DNA from: Eulemur rufifrons
Taxonomy: Eukaryota; Chordata; Mammalia; Primates; Lemuridae
Assembly: GCF_041146395.1 (NCBI RefSeq)
Contig: NC_090989.1
Location: 243,712,843 to 243,776,842, forward strand
Length of the DNA: 64,000 bases
Direction: 5' to 3'
The notes beneath the pieces are model-generated. The model was not told the origin of the DNA. It saw only the letters and a program-made list of their open reading frames with translations, and did not search any database. The position numbers were made by a program, and so were the translations under genes. Of the stretch, positions 32,580-44,199 are shown in pieces (position 1 is the first letter of the stretch; the number at the start of each line of letters is the position of its first letter).

Positions 32580-32735
32580 ATTGGCTACATAATTTGTGGG
32601 GCCCAGTGCAAAATGCAAATATGGGACATCTTGTTCTAATGTCAATATGGTGACAGCAGGGTATTAAACCAAGTGCAGGGACATTCTGATCTCAGGCTCT
32701 GTGCAATTGCACAGGTCACATGTCCTGGCTGTGGA
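32580..32735. repeat. Old interspersed repeat, family not named
   Basis: 'ttggctacataatttgtggg', 'gcccagtgcaaaatgcaaat', 'gcagggtattaaaccaagtg' and 'gcaattgcacaggtcacatg' recall a recurrent mammalian repeat that I cannot name. A DNA-transposon origin is possible. Confidence 0.5.
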
Positions 32736-32829
32736 AATATAAGAGAGAAAAAAATGGCTCTACACAGATGCTTCTTCAAAGGTAAAATGCAAGGTCAGAA
32801 GCTATGTAGTTTTAGGAAAGTGTATTTCT

Positions 32830-32970
32830 GGGGTTTGGATTTGAAGTTCCCAGTTAAAATCCCAGCTTCTTTGCTTTCTACCAGTGGGACCTGGGGCAAG
32901 TTATGTAACCTGACTGGTCTCAAATTTCTCATTTATAAAATGAGATAATGGACCTTATCTTACAAGGTTT
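32830..32970 (+). repeat. MIR SINE fragment
   Basis: 'gtgggacctggggcaagtta', 'gtaacctgactggtctcaaa' and 'ctcatttataaaatgagata' are well-preserved MIR centre. Confidence 0.85.
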
Positions 32971-33032
32971 GGTTTTGGTCCAATTTACCCAAATAATGGT
33001 GAAAATATTTGGTAAACTATAGGATTCTGCGA

Positions 33033-33471
33033 TGTCTGTTTTGTGTTCTATAACAGGAGACCTGAGACTGGGTAATTTATAAAGAAGAGAGATTCATTTA
33101 GCTCACCGTTCTGCTGGGAGGTTTAAGGGGCATGGCACTGGCATCTGCTTAGCTTCTGGTGAGAGCCATGTGCTGGGTCAAAGCATGACAGAGAAGGTCA
33201 AAGGGGTAGCGGACACATGTGAAGAGGGACCAGACCCAAGGTACATTCTGGCTTTATAACAACCCACTCTCGAGGGAACTAATCCCAGCCTAACCAGAGG
33301 GCAAACTCACTCACTGCTGCTAGAACAGCACCAAGCCATTCATGAGGGACGCCCCCCACCCATGACCCAAACACCTCCCACTAGACCCCAACTCCCAACA
33401 TCACCACATTGGGGATCAAATTTCCACATGAGTTTTGGTGGGGAAAAGCACACCCTATCCAAACCATAACA
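33033..33471 (-). mobile_element. MaLR (MST/MLT1A-like) solo LTR
   Basis: 'cctgagactgggtaatttat', 'aaagaagagagattcattta', 'ggctttataacaacccactc', 'acatcaccacattggggatc' and 'cctatccaaaccataaca' form a complete reversed MaLR LTR. It is 0.9 kb from another MaLR LTR in the same orientation. Confidence 0.9.
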
Positions 33472-33559
33472 GAAAAATGATCATTTAGTAATATATTTAA
33501 ATGGCTTCTCCTTTATGTTCTGTTTTGACATCTCTTCCTTCCTGTAATTCCTGAGCAAG

Positions 33560-34030
33560 GAAAATGTTTTGTGAATTAATGGTGATGATTTACAATGGAA
33601 ATAAAGATTATTCACCTCTTTCTTATGCAGGAAATCAGTCTCATTATGTGATACATTTTATTATGGGCAAGAAGCCCAGCATCAGATTGAATGTTTGCAT
33701 TATCCCATGACATAACCGGATTGTATATCAATGGTCTTTATTTCCCTGCAGTAATTATTTCATAAAATAGACCAATTCTCAGTGAGCCTGTGGTCTTGGC
33801 CTCATCCCTCTTGCTTCTTCCCAGTTTAGACAGTCATTTTTCTGCCTTTCTTGCCCAGCTCTCTCCCCAAAGAGCAGCTGTATTTGTGTGTCTCATCCTG
33901 AGAGGGCAGGCAACTGGCTGCTATCAAAGTCACTCTGTGGCCTGGCCAGTAGGGAGCCATGAAGGGCCATCTGTTTGCCTCTGCTGCAGAAATTGAGTGT
34001 CACCTCTGCAGTACACTTGTTTAGAGAAGG
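33560..34030. other. Non-repeat block, candidate conserved DNA
   Basis: 'aattaatggtgatgatttac', 'catgacataaccggattgta' and 'cctgcagtaattatttcat' lie in unique-looking sequence. The downstream GC-richer half holds a 68-codon frame (33790-33996) with no domain. Confidence 0.3.
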
Positions 34031-34379
34031 ATCATAGAGTTATTCTTAACTAAGTGTATTGTTTGCCAAAGAAAGGGACGTAGTTTCAAGCAGTAAATAA
34101 GGAGGAAGATGTAACCCATGTTGGGAGGCTTGCATATTTAGCTGCATGGAAATAGTTTTCCTATAATCAAGTGAGTGATGACAGCAGGCACATTGGGAAT
34201 ATATCTCCTATTGAATACTATCACAAACATACAAAAATAAATGACAAGAATGCCTGACTTGTTGGATGAAAATTTTAAAAAATTATTTTTAAAGGCTATA
34301 CTAATTGTTTCAACTCTCAGTATCCCTTTGTAGCATCATCCTGACCCTATTTATCATTCCTGAGGCTGCAATTGCAAGT
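34031..34379. other. Unannotated stretch
   Basis: No feature recognised. Confidence 0.4.
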
Positions 34380-34612
34380 GTCAGGAATGAAAAAGCATGG
34401 GCTTTGGCCCCAGACAGGTTTACATTCACATCCTCACTTGTTTCCTTTGCTACCTGTGTTTACATGGGCTGGTCAAAACCTTTGGGGATTGTTTTCTCGT
34501 CTGTAAAATGGGCATCATTATACCTATTTCAAAGTGGTGTTGGAAAATTTAAAGGCAGTCTAATGATTATCACAGGATGGACTTGAATATAGATGATCAA
34601 TAATCATTACCT
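34380..34612 (+). repeat. MIR SINE, nearly complete
   Basis: 'aaaagcatgggctttggccc', 'tcgtctgtaaaatgggcatc' and 'attatacctatttcaaagtg' mark the MIR body. The 93-codon plus frame spans it and is not a gene. Confidence 0.8.
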
Positions 34613-34774
34613 ATTTTACATAGCTACTGTTATACTTAGCTACTGTTAAGGTGATTGCTTTTCATTATTCTTCCCTGTACATGAGTACAGGAAACTCATT
34701 ACAAGAAATATAGGCATCTAAGTAACCATACAGTCTTGAGAGTGGTGGACAATTTTGCTCAAGTTAGCTATTAC

Positions 34775-34870
34775 TTGAATTCAACTCAATACAAATTTAT
34801 TAAGTATTGATTATGACAAAATCATTGTGCCTGAAGCTGGAGGTACAAAGATGAACCCTAAATCCAAAAG
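34775..34870 (-). repeat. L2 LINE 3' end
   Basis: 'caatacaaatttattaagta' and 'gctggaggtacaaagatgaa' match the reversed L2 terminus. Confidence 0.6.
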
Positions 34871-35639
34871 TTGGTGGAATGGTCAAGATATACAGTTACT
34901 GAGCTATTGAGCAGTTCCTGTTCAACTGGGCAACACTTCATTCTTCTATAAAATCTTCTTTGAATCCTCTCTGCAGGAGATGTTGATATTTTAGTTAGTC
35001 CTATTTCCTGGTTATAGCTGTACTGAAAAATATTTCATAACGAGTAGGATTAAAAATTTTTTCATGTGATTTTCTTTTTGGAAGCTAGGTCTCTCTGGTT
35101 GAGCACTCATTTAAAAAATGTATCACATAATCTTATCTAAATTTGAGATATCTCTTTCTTGATACTATTTCTAAATGAAAGTATGAGAGTATTGAACCTA
35201 GTCTGGAGCTATACGAGGAGATGATCCACAGCAGGTGTGAACAAAAATGAGGAAAACCAAAGAGATGAGACTGTAAAATGTCAAGAAATGAGGAGAGCAC
35301 AAAAGGAGCAGCTTGGTAAAGAGAAAATGATGCAAAAACTGGAGAAATATATAAGGGAAAAATGAAAGGCAGAAGGAATTTAAGTAAAGAGAAAAGCAAG
35401 TGAAAAAGGGAATTTATGTCAGAATATATGGTCGTGTCATAAGATCTTTGTCTTACTTTTGATTTAAAAGGGGTTTTTGCTGCTTGAAAATATATTTTTA
35501 ATCCATGACATTTGTCCCTTACCTATATCTCTTAGAATATTTGAGAATCCTGGTCACTGATCTATAAATCTATAGGGTCAAAAATTTTATGAAATTCTTG
35601 CTACTTTTATAGACCTGCTGCTTAATTGAATGTAATATC
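34871..35639. other. Unannotated stretch
   Basis: A/G-rich between about 35200 and 35410, which produces an 88-codon minus frame of pyrimidine-encoded residues. No domain and no recognised repeat. Confidence 0.4.
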
Positions 35640-36310
35640 AGCAGAAGCCACTAACTGAACACAGCCATTCACAAAACAGTTTCGTCTTCCAGTGGGGCAG
35701 AATTAAAATTTTTATTTAATTCTGTTTAAATGAGAACACCAGGACTCACTGCCGCTACAGTCAATAGATTGTGAGATTGTTTTAATAACAAAATACTTTC
35801 TAGTTCTCTTTATAAACAGTGGGCTCTCGTTCTTGAAACTCTAAGCACTCACTGATATTTAAATTATAAACACAATGGGAGGACTGGAGACAATTTTTCT
35901 CAGCATAGAGATTACTCTGATTTCTCACCTCATTTCTTAAAGTCACATTTGGAGGTTTCATTTCCAGGCATAGATTCCACACTAAAGGGCAACACATAGT
36001 CGTTCTGACCACAGTGGAATTCTTTTGTATGCAGTTTGCTCCATCTTTAATTTTTTTAAAGAACAAAATTCTAGAAAATTTTCCAGGAACTTTTTAAGAG
36101 AGTTATCTTACTTTCTAGCATTGTGTGGTATTTACATTTTTTATAAGCCTACTATGGCTCTGCACAGAAATCTTCAGTGACTCAAAGAATGGGGTTACTT
36201 TTAGAATGAGTTTATCAATAAAATAACTGCAAAATAAGTTTCCTTTCAGAGTTTTGAAATGACAGCAACATCTCATTTTTTGTGAACATGTCTGACTGGT
36301 TAAAAACAAA
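35640..36310. other. Non-repeat block, candidate conserved DNA
   Basis: 'gaacacaggactcactgcc'-like unique sequence, an AT-rich core and no repeat landmarks over 670 bases. Two minus-strand frames (88 and 64 codons) have no domain. Inferred candidate non-coding element. Confidence 0.3.
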
Positions 36311-37129
36311 TTAAAAAATGATTTTGTTTGCCTTCAAGATATTTTTGTGAGAATATTTTTATTTTTATTAATAAAAACCCAAAGTTAGAATACCAGTAAT
36401 GCTTATTCTCCCATCATTATTTGTGATTATTTTCCTCTGGAAAATTCATATGATAAAGACTAAATTTCTCTTTCTTCTCCCTAGAATACCTGCTTTCCTT
36501 GATATTAATCTGATCATAAACAAAGCTATGAGGCATACTAAATCTTATTTCTCCATACCAAAAATACAACATAGAAAATAACCAAGAGACCCCCAAATCA
36601 AATTTTGCTTTGACATCCTAGGAGAAACATTAGAGTCAAGTGTGCAGGTCTCTAGTAGTTCTTTTAAGTGTCCTAAAGAATCATTTGATACTTTTTGTTC
36701 ATCACTATTGGAAAAGAAAAGATAGGAAAAAAATTCCTAAGCCAATAGGAAACTCTTAGAAGTCAAGTATTATTATTGTAGCATTATTATCAACTTGAGT
36801 CATTATAGTAGCAATAGTTGAAATTGTTTAAAATCAGAGAGGAGAATTTAAGGCCAACATTACAAAAAGTATTTTGTTGGGGCTCTCAATCAAGGCTTTT
36901 CATATGGAAGATGTATGTTATATAAAATATATTGCTAAATATTGATTTCTTAGTTTTGGTACAATAGTTCATAAAAGATCTGTCCCCATATATATTATTA
37001 AAAAAAAAGTTAATTGGCTCCTAAAAAAATAACAGATTTTGTTTGGTAGTCTTCTCTTAAGTTTGAATATCAATATCCCAATTACACTAAAAATCTTCAT
37101 GGATGAATTCCATGAACAAAGACTGCTCT
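36311..37129. other. Unannotated AT-rich stretch
   Basis: No recognised repeat. Short A runs near 37000. Confidence 0.4.
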
Positions 37130-37250
37130 TTACAATGAGGATTCTAAATCAACTCTCTAATTTAAAGACTTCTCCAGGTTCAAACTCTGATCGGATTATG
37201 TAGTGGAGAATTGAATGTGGACTCCTTGATTTCCAGTCTTTCTTTGTCTA
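37130..37250 (-). repeat. Possible MIR fragment
   Basis: 'actctctaatttaaagactt', 'ctccaggttcaaactctgat' and 'gactccttgatttccagtct' loosely match reversed MIR. Weak. Confidence 0.3.
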
Positions 37251-38299
37251 TTCTACTTTACTTGGTTGTATTACATTCCTAATTTCCCCCAAATCTTAGG
37301 GAAGCCAGAGGAAATGATACAAGTTAGGGAAGAAACATGCAAATATCTCATATGGAGTTCATAGAATGGATCCAATAATTAGAGGACAGTTTTTATTTAA
37401 AATCAGTTCAGCTCCAAAAAAGTGGTGTAAGCTGAAAAGGGAAGGGCCTTTGCATATGAGACACATTTATTTTGACTTGTTGGTCGTGAGTCATTTCCCT
37501 TAGTTGGTCCAGATGTAGTTGTTTGTTTCTCACAGGTTATTCTGCTATGGAATTGGTTGGTGCCCTTGTAAATATTGCTCAGATTCTTGGCTGGGGGAGA
37601 TTATTGCTTCTCTACAAGGTCTCTTTACTGGTAGCAGTCTGTGGCTACCACAGTGATTTTTCTTTAACTGCCTTATCATTGGATTTTGGAATGCGGCTCT
37701 GGGTACTTGATTCCCAGACCTACCTGTCTCTTGCCTGGGTGCTTGTGTCTTCTTTAATATTGCTTATCTGTTTAAGTACACAACCTTACCTTAAACTCTG
37801 ACACAGTTATGTTCTGATTTCTGGCCTTTTTTTGGACTTTATCCTTCTCTCCATATGTAAGTCACCTAGCTCTTGAGCACCTGGGTTCTACCTTGACTTA
37901 TAACTTCCAGAAATCATTCCCCTCTGATAATATCTGACCCAGACTCTAGCTCTAAGTTTCTGTTCCTCACTTTGTCTCTGAGATCTACTTGCTTCCCACA
38001 TTTTCAGAATAAATATTTATATAAACCTATGGAAAGAGCTTCTGAATTCCATACCAACACTGCTTCTCTCCTTATTCAGAAGTCCTAAACAAATATTTCT
38101 TTATCTTGAAGCTGGTCCAAGTCTGACTGTCAATACAATAATGCTTATTATACAAAATAAGGGTCCTGAAGGGTAAATGCTTGGGTTTGATCCTTGAGCC
38201 TTCTGTTTTTTCTCTGATAATTAATAAAACTTTGCTTTAGACATAGTGGGTGTGAATTGCTTTGAGTCTGAAGAAAAGTTTATAAATTTCTGAAAAAAT
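37251..38299. other. Unannotated stretch
   Basis: About 1 kb, pyrimidine-rich on the plus strand from 37500 to 38110. The 92-codon frame 37523-37801 is hydrophobic but shows no family signature and no exon context. Confidence 0.4.
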
Positions 38300-38700
38300 T
38301 GGTTTTATAATTGTGTACGGTAGTAATACTGCTGTGCAAAAACAGTGCCAACCAAAAAGCCTAGCTTTGAAGGAAAGCCTCATAGTTGAGTTACGAGACA
38401 GATGGGGAGCAGCAAAATAGATATGGATCCATAAGCCCCGTAGGAAAAACAACTTTAATCAGGGCCTGACACGTTTGGTGATTGTAACAAAGTCTCCTGG
38501 TATGTGTAAGCTCTGGATCAAATAGCACCAATTGGCTATTGACAAGCATTCCATTAGTGCAAAACTGGGTGAAAGACTGGCTATTGCCCTGCACAGACCC
38601 TAATAATGAGAAATGAGAAATGAGGTTCTTATAAAAGAAAGAGACTTGGTTTGTTTTGAAAAAACGTATGTGCACTGGCCCAGGTGATACCTCTGGTGGA
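38300..38700. other. Non-repeat block, candidate conserved DNA
   Basis: Balanced unique sequence with 'accaattggctattgacaag', a CCAAT-box core in both orientations, and a short tandem 'gagaaatgagaaatgag'. Two overlapping minus frames (71 and 94 codons) lack domains. Confidence 0.3.
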
Positions 38701-39689
38701 CTGAGATTCCTCTAGGCTCAGCCTTCAGACACTGCAATGGTATTCAGTGCTATCTTTCCAAGCTTTTTCAAGTGACAGTCCTCTTTGACTCCTTAAATTG
38801 ATTCCATGGTTCTGAATACCAGTAGCTAATGCTGGCAGCCTGACCCAGGAGCGGGGAGCATCGTCCCTCCCTAAGAATCCCTCAAATGGATTTTACAAGG
38901 GAGTGGTGCATACTATGCTTCTAGGTGCAGTGAAGCATGTTTCTAGCACTTTTCACAGATCATAAATTAATTTGAAATGAAATTCTCTCCTCCCACAAAA
39001 CATAATACCAGAGAAGGACTGTCATCATGGTTTTTCTGTAGCATAGTGCCTGAGGGGGGAAAAGTCATTTTCTCCTGCATTTGTTGACTGGACACGTGAT
39101 AAGTGCCAAGTGCTAGGCTGCCACAAATGCATGGCATGTGTGTCCAATTCAAAATAATTTACAGTTTGGAGTAGATTCTCCACACCTTCAGTCCTGAACC
39201 TGAAAGACTGGAAAGAGCTGTGCATAGTCTGCTCAAAAGATAGGTATTATATAAAGCTGCAAACTGATGTGTGAGGGAGCCCAAATGTTCTGTCTTCACT
39301 GTTTCTGTTTTGCAAATATAAGTGATTATTCTTGATAGTTATCTGGAAAAGATAAGAGTAGCTAGTAGAACACACAGTCCTATTTTACAATTATGTGTGG
39401 ATATTTGGTAAACAATAAAATAATGCAATATCCTCTTTAGTAATGCTGCAAGGTAGGAAGCATGAAACCAATTTTGTTTATCAGAACTTAAAAATCAGAG
39501 CATTTCTTTCACTTGTATGTAGCACCTGCTCTCTCATATACAACAAACTTTTACTAAATTGATTATGTTAAACCTGGTTGATATCAATAGTTTAGTTTTT
39601 TTTCTTTTGCCTTAGTTTATAGTAGGACCCATAGAAAAACATGTTTGATTAGTTGTACTATGCTCGAAAGTGATTATGTGTCAAAGAGA
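38701..39689. other. Unannotated stretch
   Basis: About 1 kb with no recognised element. Small minus-strand frames at 38967-39225 overlap each other in different phases and are treated as chance. Confidence 0.4.
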
Positions 39690-39703
39690 ATAGGTTTTCT
39701 TTC

Positions 39704-40338
39704 TTTTTTTTTTATTTCAGCTTATCATGGGGGTACAAAAGTTCAGGTTATATACATTGCCCATGCCCCCCCATCTCCCCGAGTCAGAGCTTCAAGCGTG
39801 TCCATTCCCCAGACAGTGCGCATCGCACTCATCATGTAGGTAGACACCCATCCCCTCCCCCCACCGCCACCTCTGTCTGATACCCAATTGGTGTTATTCC
39901 CAAATGTGCACTTAGGTGATGATCAGGGAAACCAATTTGCTGGTGAGTACATGTGGTGCTTATTTTTCCATTCTTGGGATACTTAATAGAATGGGTTCCA
40001 ACTCTCTCTGGGAGAACAAAAGAGATTCTATATCACTGTTATTTCTTATAGCTGAGTAATACTCCATGGTATACATATACCATATTTTACTAATCCATTC
40101 ATGAATTGATGGGCATTTGGGTTGTTTCCACATCTTTGCAATTGTGAATTGTGCTGCTATAAACATTCGGGTGCAGGTATCTTTGTCATAGAATGTCTTT
40201 TGTTCTTTTGGGTAGATGCCCAATAATGGGATTGCTGGATCGAATGGTAGGTCTACTTGAATCTGTTTAAGATATCTCCATATTGCTTTCCACAGGGGTT
40301 GCACTAGTTTTCAGTCCCACCAGCAGTGTATGCGTGTT
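39704..40338 (-). mobile_element. Young lemur-type L1, 5'-truncated
   Basis: From right to left: the end of ORF2, then a 3' UTR with the C-rich 'catgccccccc' region, then poly-A (seen as poly-T at 39704-39713). The copy is about 635 bases. Imperfect flanks ATAGGTTTTCTTT (39690-39702) and ACAGATTTTCTAT (40339-40351) agree at 10 of 13 positions and are a likely target duplication. Confidence 0.95.
39960..40304 (-). pseudogene. L1 ORF2 C-terminal remnant
   Basis: 114 in-frame codons contain 'DLPFDPAIPLLGIYPKE' (about residues 18-34) and 'EYYSAIRNN' (about residues 80-88), hallmarks of the L1 ORF2p C-terminal domain. Endonuclease and reverse-transcriptase regions are absent because the copy is 5'-truncated, so it cannot encode an active protein. 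The natural ORF2 stop is present, consistent with a fairly young insertion. Confidence 0.95.
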
Positions 40339-40479
40339 ACAGATTTTCTATGGAGATGGAGGAAAGAGAGAAAGAAAAATAAAAGGGAAGTTATGTTGTG
40401 TTAGTAGGAAGTATGCAGGAAATTCAATATCAACCATCTCTTTAACAGCCGCCTTTTCTCCTGCTCAGATTTTCTCCTG
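40339..40479. other. Spacer between L1 and L2
   Basis: Purine-rich start, no recognised repeat. Confidence 0.4.
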
Positions 40480-41400
40480 ATCTCTAGAACTATGTCCATA
40501 GATGACTCTTCTCCTATGTTCCACAGGTACCTCAAAATTTGGTGTCCAAACTGAACTATTCATTTTTTCTCCCAATATATTCACCCTTCCATACATAGTC
40601 CCTGTCTTAAGAAATGGTGACGCCATTCTACCAAAGACAGAAACTCGGGAATCACCTCTGCTTATGTTTCCCACTTTCTTTCTCATCCAACAGTTATAAA
40701 TGGTTTGTCAAGTACATCTCCCAAATCTCCTACCCTTTTATAGCCGAGTCCACTGCCTTAGCAGTTCTTGCTTGGATTCCTAGTTGAATAGGCTCCCTGA
40801 CTCCACTGTCCTCCAACTTTAATTTAGCCTTCACCCTGCAGCCATAGCTTTTTAAATGCAAATTTGATTATGTCATTTCCCTGATTAAAATTCTTTGATA
40901 GTCCTTAATGCCCACAGGATAAATTTAGCACCCAAAATTCCTTATGATATAACTGTGTTTGCTTCTCTAATATTTCCTATTGCTATAATATAATCTGGAA
41001 TCCATTCACTATATGAAAAGCAGTTTCAATGAGTCTTGTTCTGTTTCATACTTCCATGTCATTGCATATGATATTTTCATTGCTGGGAACACCTTTTTGG
41101 GTTTGGTACCCAGTTGGGGATTACATGTTCATCATAGTGAACCCTTGTTTCTTTATCTGGGAAGCTCTCCAAGACTTTTTAGTTTGAGTCATGCTTTTTC
41201 CCTAGCCCTCCTAGTATCATGTGCATAATCCTAACATTGTTTCCATCTGGGTCAGTTTAATTGTTGGTTTCTTTGTCTCCCTCACTTATTCTATGCTCTT
41301 TAGGATGAAGAACGGTGCTTTTTACATTTTTGAATCTCCACTCAGTATAGTTTCTGATATGTGATAGATGCTCACTGTACATTTGTTGAATGAAAATATA
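40480..41400 (+). repeat. Long L2 LINE copy including 3' end
   Basis: 'ggtgtccaaactgaactatt', 'cagaaactcgggaatcacct', 'aatttgattatgtcatttcc', 'aatgcccacaggataaattt' and 'tttaggatgaagaacggtgc' lie in consensus order up to 'acatttgttgaatgaaaata'. At about 920 bases it is the longest L2 piece here. The 73-codon minus and 65- and 71-codon plus frames fall inside it. Confidence 0.88.
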
Positions 41401-41725
41401 GATGTGATAATAAAAGCAGAACTTGATTGAGATGATGTATCTCTGCTGTTTGGGGCATTTGGCAATGTATAGACTTAAGAGCTGAAAGAGGATTTGATCT
41501 TAATTCAGATTTGATTTGCACCTCTGGGGCATATTGATCTTGAAAAAGTCAATAGCAATTGGAGATTACTGTAAGGGTGTATAGAAAAAGTAATACTCAT
41601 ATGAGAAACTGAAGAGAGGTTTCATTTTTTTTTCAGGCTTTGATATATTGATACACTTAAATTCTCCTCTCTTTCCCTACTTCCTCCTTCTCTCCCACCC
41701 TGTCTGGCTCCTTCCAAATGAGATA
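41401..41725. other. Unannotated stretch
   Basis: Nothing recognised. A pyrimidine-rich patch at 41660-41715. Confidence 0.4.
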
Positions 41726-41865
41726 AAAAATAGATATATTAGAACATATATATCTTAAAATTATATATATTAAATGTATATATAAATATGTATTTATTTT
41801 AAAGATGACTATTAATATGTATGTATATTATATATAATTAAAAATCTTTTTAATATAGTGAATTT
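41726..41865. repeat. AT-rich low-complexity DNA
   Basis: Dominated by TATA/ATAT and short A runs. No element ends are visible. Confidence 0.8.
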
Positions 41866-42599
41866 TTTAATTACAGTGTCATTCTATGTCAGTGTTGGTA
41901 ATGATCAGAAAAAGAGTCTGGGGCTGGGGAGGGAAAAGGGAAATCAAGTAATGGCAAAGCCAGAATATATATTTTGAGAGCCATCCTTGGGGGAAGAGGA
42001 AGAAGCTGAGGAGTGCAGTGGGGAGGCAGAGTGAGTGCACAGGGCCCTAGAACTTTATTCCTTTGCTTGTCAAGGGGGAGGTGGTGGATGCAAGGACTGG
42101 ACTGAGCCAGGGCTGTGTGGTGCTCTGGGTTCCCACATGCTCAGCTGGAGGTAGGTACCATGGACAGAGCTAAGGCTGGCTTCCTCTGTGGATTGGGAAA
42201 ACATTGAAGAAACTACTACTGGGAACATTTTTTCCCCCTTCATACCAGACTAATTATGAGCATGAGAATTACCAAAAGTTTTTTCTATCTCAGTTATCTT
42301 CTGCTGATACTCTGGACCTCTTGCAGCACTGAGAATTGACAGTCAACATGTTAGATATCCCATTGTCAGCCCAACCTCTTGGGCTCTCTCCTAAATTAGA
42401 GAGAAGGCACCTAGGGAAGAAAATGTATCCAGTGCCTTCTGTGGTGTGGGGTTCATGAAAAGCTGATGTTGCTAGGCATTTGAAGGCATATATGGCGTTA
42501 GTAAAGGGCTGAGTAGGTTATCACTTCTTTCTTAGTTGTGTAAAAATGAGTGGTTATATTAAGATTGCTTTCAAGGTAACAAAACCAAACCAAACCAGG
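41866..42599. other. Unannotated, locally GC-richer stretch
   Basis: The 41910-42200 segment is G-rich relative to its surroundings, with no CpG cluster. 'ACCATGGACAGAGC' at 42157-42170 resembles the right half of an RE1/NRSF site. No exon is supported. Confidence 0.35.
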
Positions 42600-42785
42600 T
42601 CCTATGTTCTTCTAAGCACTAGTCCAGGCACTTTAATTTACTCTTCCTTGGTATACTCTGGCCTGAGTCTATCATCCTGATTTTACCATAGGAAAAGCTG
42701 GACTTCACAGATAGTCAGTGGCAGAGCCAGGTTCAACCCTGGGTCTGGCTGACTTGAATCCTGTTCACATTCTTTTCTCCACGCT
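42600..42785 (-). repeat. MIR SINE
   Basis: 'cactagtccaggcactttaa', 'gtcagtggcagagccaggtt' and 'caaccctgggtctggctgac' are well-preserved reversed MIR. Confidence 0.85.
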
Positions 42786-43447
42786 GCCTTGTTTGCCGTC
42801 ACATCTTGGCTGGCAGCAGGAAAGTCAAACCTGACAGGGTCCGTGAAGAGCCTGGAGTTTTCAGCCTGCTAGGCAAGCCCTGGTGCCATAGAGAGGTAAG
42901 TCACTGTGAGCTCTGTCATTTATTTCTGTCTACTTTAAATCTCTTATCTGTAGGGTGAAAAGCATTTACAAAGCTTTCAGAAAAATGCTTTGTGATTACC
43001 AGCACCAGGCAAGCAACGGCTTGCCTGTTTTCCACAGATAGCTGCAAAATAAGTCTTTTAGGGAGAATTATCTGCTTTCTTCCACTTAGATTCATATACA
43101 AACACACTGACAAAGAAATATGTTTTGGAAATCCCATAGTCCTAGGTATGAGCAGATGGTTTCTATCCAGGTTGCATTGAATCAGATGAAAAAAATAACC
43201 AAACAGTGAAACACAAAAAGGTAAAGTAAATATTTAGTTGCAAATAAACAAACTCCCCAAACCTACTCTAGGTGGCAAATTCCTGCTTTATGGTAATTCC
43301 CGTTAAGTCTAGGAATCCCAAGGTGTAATTCCACTGGTGTGAAGTATCAAATGTTCCTGCCAATGTGCCAAATATTTTTAAGACCTTAAGAAAATAATAA
43401 GGAAAGGGCTATTAGCTTTTTCCAGCTTGAAAAACATATCCAGCTTT
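42786..43447. other. Unannotated stretch, partly unique-looking
   Basis: The part at 42830-43140 has balanced composition. Antiparallel frames of 73 and 62 codons overlap there, so neither is credited. Confidence 0.35.
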
Positions 43448-43535
43448 CCACAACGTATACGTATTTCAAAACATCATGTCATACACACTAAATATATACA
43501 ATTTTTATTTGTCAAAACAAAACAAAACGTACCTA
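43448..43535 (+). mobile_element. L1M 3' tail
   Basis: 'cgtatttcaaaacatcatgt', 'catacacactaaatatatac' and 'aatttttatttgtcaaaaca' match the 3' end of L1M elements ('catcatgttgtacacc ... atatatacaattttatttgtca'). Confidence 0.75.
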
Positions 43536-44058
43536 TCCCCTCTTGGTAAGGTCTACTTGGATGATATTTTTATCTCTGAAGACAGAAAGAAGATGTTAGA
43601 ATTGCCATCTCCCTTGGCCTGATGAGAGGTTAATCTTCATTTTCCTTTGTACTTTCTGCATGCAGACTTCAGCTATGGGAGTAATTCTTATCAAATTGTA
43701 CAGTTGACCTTCTATAAGCCGCCCCCCATTCCCCATATGATTAGAAGATTTAGTATTGCATGTGAATGTGACAATTCACGAAGCCCTAGACACCTCGTAC
43801 CCTTTGCTCTAATATACCTTGTTGAAAGCATATATCTGTGATCCTTGCTGCATTCTCCAGGTGGACTGTGGGAGGCCTCAGGCCTTGAGCCTAGGCCTTG
43901 CGGCAGCTGCTGTGCTCACACTCCTCCTGCTTGAGCTTCTGGAGTTGGGGAATTCCTGAGGGAGGAAATTCTGAGTCCTTGCTAAAGAGCCAGTTTTTGT
44001 ATATTCCCACTGAAAAGAATGAATATAACCTTTAAAGGGTAGAGAATCTGTTATTCTG

Positions 44059-44061
<3 letters not shown>
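43536..44061. other. Unannotated stretch
   Basis: No repeat recognised. The region at 43860-43980 is GC-richer ('gcctaggccttgcggcagct'). The 64-codon frame is domain-free. Confidence 0.35.

Positions 44062-44092
<31 letters not shown>
44062..44092. repeat. Orphan poly-T tract (T31)
   Basis: 31 consecutive T with no Alu or L1 body on either side. The longest homopolymer in the window. Confidence 0.95.
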
Positions 44093-44094
<2 letters not shown>

Positions 44095-44199
44095 TCAAAG
44101 CCAACCGATTCCATTTGAAATATCTCTTCTTTGCGAGGTACATAGTCCTGGCTGGAAAAAGGCTTTAATAAGCCAGGCATGGTAGGGTGACTGCTCTGC

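Noticed and set aside
39960..40304. 114-codon frame as a functional gene
   Set aside because: It is the C-terminal tail of L1 ORF2 in a 5'-truncated copy; recorded as a pseudogene instead.
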